Positions 8,230 to 16,769 are shown, numbered from the stretch's first letter. The stretch is DNA of 55,086 nucleotides from Marseilla massiliensis (GCF_016899855.1 NZ_JACJJG010000011.1:1-55086), one strand, 5' to 3'. The notes: generated by a model from the sequence alone, not told the origin. Made by a program: numbers and translations.

Positions 8230-9216
8230 TCATTCCTTTATTATAAGCGACATGCCCGGGCGCAGGCCTTCAAACTTGTCAATCGGGCGTGCCTTTACTT
8301 CAAATGTCTTAAGGTCATACTGGCCGTTAGTCTTGGTTGCCTTCCACACGGCGTAGCTTCCTTCGTCCTTGATATAGTAAACCTTCATCCTTATGTCCTT
8401 GTTGAACGCCGGGCAGTAAGCCGTGAACGTGTCTCCAATCTTTAGTCCCTTCAACTGGTCTTCACGTACATTGAATGTTCCCCATACATCGTTCATTATG
8501 GATATGCTCATTATTGGCGAACCGGCCCCAACCAGTTCTCCCATTTTAGGGTAAACGTCGCTTACCTCGCCTTCCATCTGGGCCGTTTGTACAGTTTCGT
8601 TGATGTACGAATTGACTTCCTGCACTGCTCCCTTAGCCCTTATTACTTGGGCGGCGGCAGCTTCACGCTCCTCTTTCCTGGCACCTGCCACAGCCATGTC
8701 ATACTGGCTTTTGGCGGCTTTTGCCTGTGCCTCCATTGCTTTGTAGTTGGCGTATGCCTCGTCGCGCTTTTGCTCGCTCATTACGCCTTCGTCAAACAAG
8801 CGTTGTACACGGCCGTAGGATTTCTCCGCGATATCCAGTCCTGCCTTGGCTTGCTGCCATACCTCGAACGCCCCGCGTACCTGCTCCCGCCTTGCTCCGT
8901 TGTCAGCCATCGCGCTCAATGCTGCAGCGGCGCTTTCCGCTCCTTCTGCCTGAGTACGCTTAGCCTCTATGTCTGGAGCATCGAGTATGGCAAGCGTATC
9001 GCCCACCTTGACGTAATCGCCCTCCTGGACGCATAATTCGAGTATGCGTCCAGGCACCTTGCTGGACACTCTATATTCAGACACTTCGATCTCTCCCTGG
9101 ATGACGTCCGGCGTTCGGCCGAAGGCGAGGAAGCCTATTGCTCCCACTATTATGACGGCGGCCGCAAAGCATGCCGTGGCGATTATTATATTCTTATGTT
9201 GTGATTTTTCTGTCAT
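8230..9216 (-). CDS. HlyD-family membrane fusion protein
   Basis: This is a periplasmic adaptor of 328 residues. It has an N-terminal membrane anchor (IIIATACFAAAVIIVGAIGFLAF), a lipoyl half-motif VSSKVPGRILELCVQEGDYVKVGDTLAILD, and a helical hairpin rich in Ala, Glu and Lys (about residues 75-190). A second lipoyl half follows (GEVSDVYPKMGELVGAGSPIM), then a beta-barrel domain. The start at 9216 (MTEKSQHKN) is chosen because it leaves a short cytoplasmic N-terminus; the longer frame to 9252 adds 12 unlikely residues. It bridges the permease pair and the TolC protein encoded upstream. Confidence 0.92.
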   Translation of the reverse strand: MTEKSQHKNIIIATACFAAAVIIVGAIGFLAFGRTPDVIQGEIEVSEYRVSSKVPGRILELCVQEGDYVKVGDTLAILDAPDIEAKRTQAEGAESAAAALSAMADNGARREQVRGAFEVWQQAKAGLDIAEKSYGRVQRLFDEGVMSEQKRDEAYANYKAMEAQAKAAKSQYDMAVAGARKEEREAAAAQVIRAKGAVQEVNSYINETVQTAQMEGEVSDVYPKMGELVGAGSPIMSISIMNDVWGTFNVREDQLKGLKIGDTFTAYCPAFNKDIRMKVYYIKDEGSYAVWKATKTNGQYDLKTFEVKARPIDKFEGLRPGMSLIIKE

Positions 9217-9328
9217 GTCTTTTTCTTTGTAAGATTGTTTTACTGTGTGCACGGGCTTTATTTCCGGTTTATATGCCGGTATTTGGCTGCCGACGCGTAT
9301 TATTCTTGCCTTTTCCTGTTTTTATTTT

Positions 9329-10822
9329 TTACTGATATAGTTCCTCGCCGAGTACTTTTTTCAGGTTTGTCTGTGTAAGTTTTACGTCAATGTCGGCGTC
9401 GATTTTTTGTGAGCATGCCTGTAACCATGCTGTCTGCGCGGCCATAACGTCCGTAACGTCCATTACTCCTTCCTTGAATCCAAGGTTGGCGCACCTTAGA
9501 TTCTCCTCCGCGCGCTCTACGTTCTTGCATGCCATGGCAAGCTTCTTGTTGGCTTCTGCTACCTTGAAAGAGCTTTGGTTTACCTGTAACTCTATTTTCT
9601 CGCGGGCTTCGTCCAGTTCAAGCATAGCTATGCTTGTTGCTGTCTTGCCTGCGCGTATCTTGTATGTGCCCTCAAACCAGTTCCATACGGGTATCCTTAC
9701 CATTACGCCTATGTTCCATACTCCTGAGAACTTTCGCTCAAAACCGTTGTAGAGCGAGGGATTGGTTATGAGATATCCGCCTGTGAGAGCTACCTGCGGC
9801 AGGTAAGCGGCGCGTACCAGCTTGGTTGATTGTTTGCTTATATCGACGGCGTTTTGCAGCATTTTCAGTTCCGTGCGGTTCTCCATGGCGTCGTCGACAG
9901 ATGCAACCGGTATGTCTGCCGCAGCCGATACCATGTCTTTGTTTTCATCCTCAAGGGCCACTTTGTCGCTTATCTGTAGTCCGCATAGCTGGCAGAGCAG
10001 CATTTTGGCCAGTGACAGTCCGTTGTCGACCTGGGTCAGTTGCATCTCCGCCTCGTTGACCTTTACGTCTACCCTTAGTCCGTCCGCCCTTGTGGCTACG
10101 CCTTCTTTTATCATCTTGCCCACATCGCCGCTTAGCTTTTTCACGAGGTTATAGTAGCTTGTGGCGAGTTTTTGCTTATGCTTCAGCGATACTACGGTCC
10201 AATAGGCGTTGTCCACATCGTAGATTATGTCTTGCTTTCTGCTGTGCAAACTGTTGGCGGCGAGTTCCTCGCTTATGTCCGCAATCTTGTTTGCCGCAAT
10301 AATGCTTCCGCCCATATATATAGGTTGTGTCAGCATGATTGAGGCCGCGAAGAAGTTGCGCGTGTCGGTCTTGAATGCGTCGCGTATGGTTTTGCCCATA
10401 TTGTTGCCGGCCTCTTCTATTCCGGGCATTATCCCTTGGGCTATGTTGCCGAGTGCCTCGGCCGTCTGCGAGGTTATGATTCCTTGTCCTGCCATTTCGG
10501 ATATGACGTCAGACATGGTGCTGCCCAATTGTCCGGCAGCGTTGGTGCCGAGGCTTCCGAGCGCTCCTTTCTGCCTGTCGTTTAGTATGGATACCTCACG
10601 GCTTGTAAACTCGTATCCTCCGAGTACGTCTACGTGCGGCAGGTATTTCGTGCGTGCCGCCTTTCGTGCGTCGCGCGCCACGTCCTGCTTCAGTGCCGCT
10701 ATGGCCAGCTGCTTGTTGTTGCGCAACGCCATGGCGCGGCAACTGTCAAGCGACAGTACCTGCTGTGCGTCGGCGCGTGATATGGCGCAGGCCAACATAA
10801 TCAGTAACGGGACATGCTTCAT
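9329..10822 (-). CDS. TolC-family outer membrane efflux protein
   Basis: This 497-residue outer-membrane channel component has a signal peptide MKHVPLLIMLACAISRADA. Two OEP repeats follow, with long amphipathic helices (LDSCRAMALRNNKQLAIAAL near the N-terminus, VAEANKKLAMACKNVERAEE near the C-terminus). The upstream in-frame codons back to 10930 lie in an inverted repeat and are probably untranslated, so the start at 10822 is preferred. The segment at about residues 80-150 is rich in Gly, Ala and Met and may be a lineage-specific insert. The gene is followed by HlyD and two permeases, a tripartite exporter layout. Confidence 0.92.
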   Translation of the reverse strand: MKHVPLLIMLACAISRADAQQVLSLDSCRAMALRNNKQLAIAALKQDVARDARKAARTKYLPHVDVLGGYEFTSREVSILNDRQKGALGSLGTNAAGQLGSTMSDVISEMAGQGIITSQTAEALGNIAQGIMPGIEEAGNNMGKTIRDAFKTDTRNFFAASIMLTQPIYMGGSIIAANKIADISEELAANSLHSRKQDIIYDVDNAYWTVVSLKHKQKLATSYYNLVKKLSGDVGKMIKEGVATRADGLRVDVKVNEAEMQLTQVDNGLSLAKMLLCQLCGLQISDKVALEDENKDMVSAAADIPVASVDDAMENRTELKMLQNAVDISKQSTKLVRAAYLPQVALTGGYLITNPSLYNGFERKFSGVWNIGVMVRIPVWNWFEGTYKIRAGKTATSIAMLELDEAREKIELQVNQSSFKVAEANKKLAMACKNVERAEENLRCANLGFKEGVMDVTDVMAAQTAWLQACSQKIDADIDVKLTQTNLKKVLGEELYQ

Positions 10823-10859
10823 TTTCTTGTATTTTTTATGACCGCAATGCTCAAACGGT

Positions 10860-10952
10860 AAAGGAGCAAGCATATATGGCGCGCTGTCCGTGTGGCTTGT
10901 GCGCTGGCGGGCAGCCTGTGCGCCCGTCACGACATATCGTGCTTACTCCTTT
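10860..10952. repeat. Imperfect inverted repeat in the leader of the tolC-like gene
   Basis: The arms AAAGGAGCAAGCATATATG (10860-10878) and CATATCGTGCTTACTCCTTT (10933-10952) pair with few mismatches around a G+C-rich loop that can itself fold. It lies between the coiled-coil gene and the tolC-like gene and could be a terminator, attenuator or processing site. Confidence 0.6.
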
Positions 10953-10979
10953 GCCTTCTTGCCGCTTGTTCGGTATTAA

Positions 10980-11852
10980 TCAGTCGAACGTGAAGTTTCT
11001 TGAGCCTATCATGTTGCCGTCGGCGAATATGCTTACGTTGTAAGTGCCTTCGCCAAGAAATTCGTTCACGTTCCAGTAAGTTGTCACGGGGGTCTCGTTG
11101 CCGGTGTACTCTATGGCTTTCTTCATCGAGTATTGCAGGTTTCGGTTCTCGTATGGGAATGTTCCTCCGGCCGACAGTGCCTTGCCCGTAGGTGTGGTAA
11201 TGCGCACATAAATCGTCTTTGTGCCGTTGGCGGCTGTAACGTTTTTGGCTATGTTGAAACTTACCTGTATTGTCTTACACCTTTTTAGCTTCTTGGTCGC
11301 CTTGCCGCGTTTGTTCTTCAGGGTCATGCTTATGCCCGTTGCGTCAAGCTGGGCGGCGATGGCCACTTTCTCCGACAGGGTCTGCTTGTCGGCGTTAAGT
11401 CCTTGTATTTGCCTCGTGGCCTCGGCGTACTGTCCTTTTACTCGGGTGTTTTCCGCCGTGAGGTTCTGGTTGAGGCGGTTGAGCGAGTCTATTTCGAGCA
11501 CATAGCTGCGTATGACGGCGCGGCATGTTGCGAGTTCTTTTTTCAGTCGGGCTATCTCACGTGCGTCGGAAGCCTTGACGTTTTTCAGTTCCTCGAGCAG
11601 TTTTTCGGTCTTGAGCTGTTCCTGTGTAAGCTGTTCGATAATCGAGTCGTTGTTTATCTGGGTCTTCAGTTCGCTGTACTGGTCGGCGAACATCTGGTAC
11701 TCGTTCTCCATTTCCTTCTTGTCGAGCTCGGCCAGTTCCTGCATGTCTTTGTTGGCCTGTTTCTGGTTGTTAAGGCTTATCGCAAGATATACAATGCCGC
11801 CGATTAGCAGCAGACCGACGATTACCGAGGGGATGATGAATTTCTTGTTCAT
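10980..11852 (-). CDS. Membrane-anchored coiled-coil protein of unknown function
   Basis: I do not recognise a named family. The 290-residue protein starts with a single membrane helix (FIIPSVIVGLLLIGGIVYLAI, about residues 5-25). A long coiled coil rich in Glu, Lys, Gln and Leu follows (about 30-170). The C-terminal domain of about 120 residues is beta-rich and ends YNVSIFADGNMIGSRNFTFD. The coiled coil and the beta domain most likely project into the periplasm. It lies upstream of the exporter genes on the same strand with a 157-bp gap that holds an inverted repeat, so cotranscription is possible but unproven. It has its own good promoter at 11918-11950. Confidence 0.8.
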   Translation of the reverse strand: MNKKFIIPSVIVGLLLIGGIVYLAISLNNQKQANKDMQELAELDKKEMENEYQMFADQYSELKTQINNDSIIEQLTQEQLKTEKLLEELKNVKASDAREIARLKKELATCRAVIRSYVLEIDSLNRLNQNLTAENTRVKGQYAEATRQIQGLNADKQTLSEKVAIAAQLDATGISMTLKNKRGKATKKLKRCKTIQVSFNIAKNVTAANGTKTIYVRITTPTGKALSAGGTFPYENRNLQYSMKKAIEYTGNETPVTTYWNVNEFLGEGTYNVSIFADGNMIGSRNFTFD

Positions 11853-11917
11853 ATATTTTCCGGTTGTTGTTATGAGATGACTTTTAAATGTTTTGATTAC
11901 AAAATTTATGCGATATG

Positions 11918-11950
11918 CAAAATTAACCTATTTATCTCAAATGTCACAAA
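11918..11950 (-). promoter_or_regulatory. Promoter for the coiled-coil gene
   Basis: On the minus strand TTTG (11950-11947), 21 bp, then a perfect -7 box TAATTTTG (11925-11918). The predicted start is about 58 nt before the ATG at 11852. Confidence 0.6.
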
Positions 11951-12003
11951 CTTTTGCCAAGTATAAATACATTAACTGGTAAAATTAGCAATTTTACCGA
12001 ATT

Positions 12004-12037
12004 TTTGAACAATATTAAAAAGGTTTTCTTATATTTG
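12004..12037 (+). promoter_or_regulatory. Promoter for the DUF4492-cydA-cydB operon
   Basis: TTTG at 12004-12007, 22 bp, then a perfect -7 box TATATTTG at 12030-12037. It lies just downstream of the 11978-11998 palindrome, which would therefore be well placed as an operator. Confidence 0.55.
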
Positions 12038-12138
12038 TAACCGAGTATGGCGGCTTTAGTGCGCGTTTTGTGTGCGGATACGTTTGCCGTGTCGGTGCGT
12101 TTCGTCGCCGGTAGTGTTACGATATGTGCCTGACGGCA

Positions 12139-12226
12139 ATGCGAAAGGCCGTGTTTCGGCCTGCAAGATGCCGCATATTGAAGGGTAAAAGACGGCCTTT
12201 CATATTGTAAGTGAATGGAGGCCGTA
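12139..12226. repeat. AAAGACGGCCTTT-type repeat cluster in the cyd leader
   Basis: Units GCGAAAGGCCGTGTTTCGGCC and GTAAAAGACGGCCTTTCATATT follow each other, with a degenerate GGAGGCCGTACGC. The cluster lies inside the predicted cyd leader transcript. Confidence 0.6.
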
Positions 12227-12319
12227 CGCTGATAACCCGTGCGCGGAATAGCCGCCGGCTGACTGTACTGTAAGCAAAACGTGGCTGAATAGTTACGTTT
12301 TTTTGCCGCCGGCAGATAA

Positions 12320-12547
12320 ATGGGACATGATATGATAAAGCGAATAATCAATTTCTATTACGAGGGATTCTCGAATATGAGGACAGGTAAGACCCTGTGG
12401 CTCGTTGTCATAGTCAAGCTTGTTGTTATCTTCCTTGTGTTAAAGCTGTTTTTCATGCCCGACATATTGCAGGAGAGGGCAGGAGAGGGCAACGAGCCCG
12501 ACTACATTATGCAGCGCCTCGGCGACATAAGCGGCGATACGCACTGA
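12320..12547 (+). CDS. DUF4492 small membrane protein
   Basis: This 75-residue protein has one membrane helix (LWLVVIVKLVVIFLVLKLFFM, about residues 28-48), preceded by IKRIINFYYEGFSNMRTGKT. It matches the DUF4492 type that occurs just upstream of cydA in Bacteroidetes. A start at Met5 (12332, MIKRIINFYYEGF) is equally possible. It is 81 bp from cydA on the same strand, so cotranscription is likely. A role as an accessory subunit of cytochrome bd, comparable to CydX, is a hypothesis from size, topology and linkage. Confidence 0.85.
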   Translation: MGHDMIKRIINFYYEGFSNMRTGKTLWLVVIVKLVVIFLVLKLFFMPDILQERAGEGNEPDYIMQRLGDISGDTH

Positions 12548-12628
12548 CATTGTTGCCGCCGCGTGGTCCGCTCCGCAGGGCTCGCTCCACTTTTAACATA
12601 ACCGCATAACCTTAAAACAACAAAGAAT

Positions 12629-14221
12629 ATGTACGATTTACTGTTGAGCATGAGTGCCGGTACGGTAGACTGGTCGAGGGCGCAGTTCGCCCTTACCGCC
12701 ATTTACCATTGGCTATTCGTGCCGCTCACGCTGGGCCTTGCGCTCATCATGGGCATTATGGAGACATGCTATTACCGCACGGGCAAGACCTTCTGGAAAG
12801 ACGCCGCGCGCTTTTGGCAAAAGCTGTTTGGTATCAACTTCGCCATGGGCGTGGCCACGGGTATCATTCTCGAGTTCGAGTTCGGAACGAACTGGAGCAA
12901 CTATTCATGGCTTGTGGGCGACATTTTCGGTGCACCGCTGGCCGTGGAGGGCATAGTGGCGTTCTTCCTCGAGGCTACGTTCGTAGGCGTGATGTTCTTC
13001 GGATGGAACAAGGTGTCACGCGGTTTCCACCTTGCCTCGACATGGCTTACAGGTCTCGGCGCCACGATTTCGGCCTGGTGGATACTCGTTGCGAACGCAT
13101 GGATGCAGTATCCGGTTGGCCAGGCGTTCAATCCCGACACCATGCGTAACGAGATGACGTCGTTCGCTGAAGTGGCGCTGTCGCCATTCGCCGTCGACAA
13201 ATTCTTCCATACCGTCATCTCTGCGTGGGTAATCGGCGCGATATTCACCGTAGCCGTAAGCTGTTATCTTATGTTCCGTAAGCACGGCGACGCCGCAAGG
13301 GCCGGGCTGGACCGCAAGCTTGCCGTGCAGAGCGTCAAGATAGCGTCAATCGTCGGATTGGTAGCGTCGCTCCTGGCGGTGCACACCGGTGACAGCTCAG
13401 CTTACATGGTGGCCAAGGCACAGCCGATGAAACTCGCCGCGATGGAAGCCCTTTATGATGGCGGCAAAGGCGAGGGGCTGACCCTCGTGGCGCTTGTCAA
13501 CCCGTTTGAACAGCCTGATTACGCCTCGGGAGAGGAGCCGGCAATGCGTATTGCGATACCCAACATGCTCTCGTTCCTCGCTACGCGCGACCTTAACGGT
13601 TACGTGCCGGGCGTGAATGACATCATCAAGGGCGGATATACACAGCCCGACGGCTCCACGGCGATGTCGCTTGACGAGAAGATGCAGCGCGGACGGCAGG
13701 CTATTGCCTCGCTTGCCGATTACCGTGAGGCCAAGAAAGCGGGTAACGAAGCCGTGGCAGCACAGCACCGCAAGGTGTTGGACGAGAACATGAAGTACTT
13801 TGGCTATGGTTACATAGACAATGCCGAGCAGACCGTGCCGTACATTCCGCTGTGCTTCTGGGCGTTCCGTGTGATGGTAGGACTCGGCATGCTGTTCCTC
13901 CTTTTCTTTGCCGTGGCCCTGTTCCTGTCATATAAGAAAGACATAACACGCATGCGCTGGTTCCACGTAGCGGGCATGGCGTTGCTGCCGCTGGGCTATA
14001 TAGCGAGCGAGGCGGGATGGCTCGTGGCTGAGTTCGGCCGCCAGCCATGGACTATCCAGGACATGTTGCCTACATGGGCGGCCGTGTCTGACGTCGGGGC
14101 TGGCTCGGTTATGTTGACGTTCTTCATATTCCTCGTACTCTTTACCGTACTGCTTGCCGTTGAAATCAACATCATGTGCAAGGCTATAAAGCACGGGCCT
14201 GAATATTCTACAGAGAAATGA
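12629..14221 (+). CDS. cydA: Cytochrome bd quinol oxidase subunit I
   Basis: This 530-residue inner-membrane subunit oxidises quinol and carries hemes b558, b595 and d. His27 in IYHWLF and His194 in KFFHTVISAW correspond to the heme ligands. FGTNWSNYSW and GAPLAVEGIVAFFLEATFVG are family signatures, and GWLVAEFGRQPW is the quinol-site motif. The hydrophilic Q-loop region (about residues 260-400) contains a long charged stretch, including SLDEKMQRGRQAIASLADY. The RVMVGLG segment near residue 415 probably supplies the Met ligand of b558. It is expected to support respiration at low oxygen. Confidence 0.97.
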   Translation: MYDLLLSMSAGTVDWSRAQFALTAIYHWLFVPLTLGLALIMGIMETCYYRTGKTFWKDAARFWQKLFGINFAMGVATGIILEFEFGTNWSNYSWLVGDIFGAPLAVEGIVAFFLEATFVGVMFFGWNKVSRGFHLASTWLTGLGATISAWWILVANAWMQYPVGQAFNPDTMRNEMTSFAEVALSPFAVDKFFHTVISAWVIGAIFTVAVSCYLMFRKHGDAARAGLDRKLAVQSVKIASIVGLVASLLAVHTGDSSAYMVAKAQPMKLAAMEALYDGGKGEGLTLVALVNPFEQPDYASGEEPAMRIAIPNMLSFLATRDLNGYVPGVNDIIKGGYTQPDGSTAMSLDEKMQRGRQAIASLADYREAKKAGNEAVAAQHRKVLDENMKYFGYGYIDNAEQTVPYIPLCFWAFRVMVGLGMLFLLFFAVALFLSYKKDITRMRWFHVAGMALLPLGYIASEAGWLVAEFGRQPWTIQDMLPTWAAVSDVGAGSVMLTFFIFLVLFTVLLAVEINIMCKAIKHGPEYSTEK

Positions 14222-14344
14222 AAAAGTAAAAAGGAGCGAAAACCGTAAGGGCTGACCACGCCAAAGACAATAGCGGCAGTGAACCATGCGCCTTTACCGG
14301 ATTACGTTTCCACGTCACCTTTAACTATAATAAAAAAGAAAGAT

Positions 14345-15451
14345 ATGTCTTACGAATTTTTGCAACAATACTGGTGGTTCCTTGTTTCGCTGTTAGGCGC
14401 GTTGCTGGTGTTCATGATGTTCGTCCAGGGAGCTAACTCCTTACTGTTCTCACTGAGCGGAAACAATGACGAGCGCGGCCTTATAATCAATTCCACCGGT
14501 AAGAAGTGGGAGCTTACCTTCACGACGCTCGTCACGTTCGGCGGCGCTTTCTTCGCTTCGTTCCCGCTGTTTTACAGCACCAGTTTCGGCGGTGCTTACT
14601 GGTTGTGGATGATCATACTGTTTACGTTCGTGCTCCAGGCCGTAAGTTATGAGTTCCAGAATAAGCTGGGCAACCTGCTCGGGGCGCGCACGTTCCACTG
14701 GTTTCTCGTTATCAACGGAATACTTGGCCCGCTGCTGCTCGGCGTAGCCGTGGCCACGTTCTTCAGCGGGGCAAACTTCATTGTGGACAAGTCTAACATC
14801 CTGGAGCCCGGCGCAAGCCCGATAATCAGCGGCTGGGCCAACGCCAGCCACGGCCTTGACGCGCTGCTGAACGGTTGGAATCTCATATTCGGCCTTGCCG
14901 TGTTCTTCCTTGCCCGCATACTCGGCATTCTTTATATAATCAACAATGTCGACAACGAGAACATCCGTTCACGGTGTACGGTGCGCCTGGTGGGTAACTT
15001 CGTGCCGTTCCTCGTGTTCTTCCTCGTTGCTCTTGTGCACATACTTTTGCAGGACGGATACGCCGCAGACCCTGCAACCGGCGAGATATACCTTGAGCCT
15101 TACAAGTACTTCAACAACTTCGTGGCCATGTGGCCGTTAGCCGTTGTGTTGCTTGCAGGCGTCACGTTATTCCTGTACGGCTGCGTGAAGACTATTTTCA
15201 ACGCAGCGTATATTCGCGGAATATGGCCTGCCGGCATAGGCGCGGTGCTTGTAGTGCTGAGTCTGTTGCTGTGCGCCGGATGGAACAATACGGCTTATTA
15301 TCCGTCGACGGCCGACCTGCAGAGCAGCCTGACGATAACAAACAGCTGCAGCAGTGAGTTCACCCTGGGCGTCATGTCTGTCGTTTCGCTGATTATTCCT
15401 TTCGTCCTTGCCTACATAGTAGTGGTATGGCGAAAGATGGACAAGAAATAA
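14345..15451 (+). CDS. cydB: Cytochrome bd quinol oxidase subunit II
   Basis: This 368-residue polytopic subunit pairs with CydA. The start at 14345 (MSYEFLQQYWWFLVSLLGA) is chosen because the in-frame upstream codons from 14279 encode a non-conserved 22-residue stretch. FVQGANSLLF replaces the usual DGFDLGVG-like motif of proteobacterial CydB, and LLGARTFHWFLVINGILGPLLLGVAVATFFSGANF is recognisable. It lies 123 bp after cydA. No cydCD genes follow. The stop codon is part of an AATTAAG element. Confidence 0.95.
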   Translation: MSYEFLQQYWWFLVSLLGALLVFMMFVQGANSLLFSLSGNNDERGLIINSTGKKWELTFTTLVTFGGAFFASFPLFYSTSFGGAYWLWMIILFTFVLQAVSYEFQNKLGNLLGARTFHWFLVINGILGPLLLGVAVATFFSGANFIVDKSNILEPGASPIISGWANASHGLDALLNGWNLIFGLAVFFLARILGILYIINNVDNENIRSRCTVRLVGNFVPFLVFFLVALVHILLQDGYAADPATGEIYLEPYKYFNNFVAMWPLAVVLLAGVTLFLYGCVKTIFNAAYIRGIWPAGIGAVLVVLSLLLCAGWNNTAYYPSTADLQSSLTITNSCSSEFTLGVMSVVSLIIPFVLAYIVVVWRKMDKK

Positions 15452-15564
15452 TTAAGAGTTAAGGGCGAAGAAACTTAAGAATTAAGAGTTAAGAATTAAG
15501 AAAAATAGCCTTGTCAAATCAGCATTGCATATTTTCTTAATTCTTAACTCTTAATTCTTAATTA
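15449..15564. repeat. AATTAAG palindromic intergenic element, copy 3
   Basis: Lying between convergent cydB and mrp, it abuts or supplies the stop codon of both. The left arm contains ATAATTAAGAGTTAAG, the core is AAAAATAGCCTTGTCAAATC...GCATTGCATATTTTC, and the right arm ends CTTAATTCTTAATTATTTTT. The left arm has an extra segment (GGCGAAGAAAC). Confidence 0.9.
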
Positions 15565-16661
15565 TTTTTGATTTCCACGATTTTTGTCGGGCCTTGTTCC
15601 TTGTTGCGCCGGTTGGTAACGGTCACTACGGCCTGTGCCAGGTTGATGAATGCCAGTCCGGTAGCGGTGTCCGAGTTGAGCGCGGCGGGCTTGCCGTCGT
15701 CTCCGCTTTCGCAAATGCTCTGTACCATTGGTATCTGCGCCAACAGAGGTACGCCCATTTCCTTTGCAAGTTCCTTACAGCCTTCCTTGCCGAAGATATA
15801 GTATTTGTTTTCAGGAAGCTCCGCCGGAGTGAACCATGCCATGTTCTCGACGAGGCCGAGGATAGGTACGTTAACCTTGTCGTTGCGGTACATGTCGATA
15901 CCCTTGCGTGCGTCGGCCAGCGCGACTTTCTGCGGTGTGCTTACGATCACGGCTCCGGTGATGGCCAGGGTCTGCAATAATGTAAGGTGGATGTCGCTTG
16001 TTCCCGGCGGCGTGTCAAGTATAAAGTAGTCAAGGTCGCCCCAGTCGGCGTCGCCGATTAGTTGTTTCAGGGCGTTCGATGCCATGCCGCCGCGCCACAG
16101 CGTGGCCGTGTCGGGATTGACGAAGAAGCCGATGCTGAGCAGCTTGACGCCGTATTTCTCAACCGGTTCAATCAGGTCGCGCCCGTCTTTGTGCACGGCG
16201 TAGGGGCGAGCGTCCTCTACGTCGAACATCTTAGGCATTGAAGGGCCGAATATGTCGGTGTCGAGCAGACCGACTTTGTAGCCCAGCCGTGCCAACGCTA
16301 TTGCCAGGTTGGCGGCCACTGTGCTCTTTCCCACACCGCCCTTGCCTGAGCTTACGGCGATGATGTTCTTCACTTCGGGCAGCATTTTGCCGGCCTCGGG
16401 GCGAGGCTTAGACTTTGTTTCAACGCTTATTTCCACCTCCACGTCCTTGCTTACGTGGTAATGGATGGCGGCTTCGGCAGCCTTTACGGTAGACTTGAGG
16501 AACGGGTCGGTATCTCGCGGGAATATTAGTGAGAACGACACTTTCATACCGTCAATGCGCAGGTTGTCGGCAACCATTTCGCTTTCTACCAGATTTTTTT
16601 TCGTGCCCGGGTACGTAACGGTAGCCAGGGCGTCCATTATCAATTTAGGATATAACGTCAT
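15558..16661 (-). CDS. Mrp/NBP35-family iron-sulfur carrier ATPase
   Basis: This 367-residue cytosolic protein loads or carries Fe-S clusters. An N-terminal MIP18/DUF59 domain (about residues 1-85) is followed by the deviant Walker A motif VSSGKGGVGKSTVAANLAIA (about 98-117). Then come DTDIFGPSMPKMF, ILDTPPGTSDIHLTLLQT and GLVENMAWFTPAELPENKYY. The CxxC pair found after ENM(S/A)xF in many Mrp proteins is absent, as in other Bacteroidetes homologues I can recall. The start at 16661 (MTLYPKLIMDAL) is chosen; the longer frame to 16799 runs back into the promoter repeats. Confidence 0.92.
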   Translation of the reverse strand: MTLYPKLIMDALATVTYPGTKKNLVESEMVADNLRIDGMKVSFSLIFPRDTDPFLKSTVKAAEAAIHYHVSKDVEVEISVETKSKPRPEAGKMLPEVKNIIAVSSGKGGVGKSTVAANLAIALARLGYKVGLLDTDIFGPSMPKMFDVEDARPYAVHKDGRDLIEPVEKYGVKLLSIGFFVNPDTATLWRGGMASNALKQLIGDADWGDLDYFILDTPPGTSDIHLTLLQTLAITGAVIVSTPQKVALADARKGIDMYRNDKVNVPILGLVENMAWFTPAELPENKYYIFGKEGCKELAKEMGVPLLAQIPMVQSICESGDDGKPAALNSDTATGLAFINLAQAVVTVTNRRNKEQGPTKIVEIKNN

Positions 16662-16681
16662 AATGTTTGTGTTTGATGGTG

Positions 16682-16757
16682 CAAAGATAGTGCAAGCCGA
16701 GCGAAACGCAAAATAAAAGAGAGTGAAACGAACTTTTATTTTCGTTTCCGAGGCGCC
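16682..16757 (-). promoter_or_regulatory. Promoter-bearing repeat unit 1 (proximal to mrp)
   Basis: On the minus strand it carries TTTTG (16713-16709), exactly 19 bp, then TATCTTTG (16689-16682), a full Bacteroidetes consensus promoter. Upstream in the same unit is a hairpin formed by AAAATAAAAG and CTTTTATTTT. The predicted start is near 16675, about 13 nt before the mrp ATG. Confidence 0.7.
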
Positions 16758-16769
16758 GCCTATTTTATC

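Larger units (their letters stand above)
11853..12319. other. Divergent regulatory region between the coiled-coil gene and the cytochrome bd genes
   Basis: This 467-bp gap holds two divergent promoters (listed separately), an A+T-rich 9-bp palindrome GGTAAAATTAGCAATTTTACC (11978-11998, pairing GGTAAAATT with AATTTTACC) lying between them, and a repeat cluster of the AAAGACGGCCTTT type. The palindrome could be an operator, for example for an oxygen-responsive regulator; this is inference only. The leader of the cyd transcript would be about 275 nt. Confidence 0.6.
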
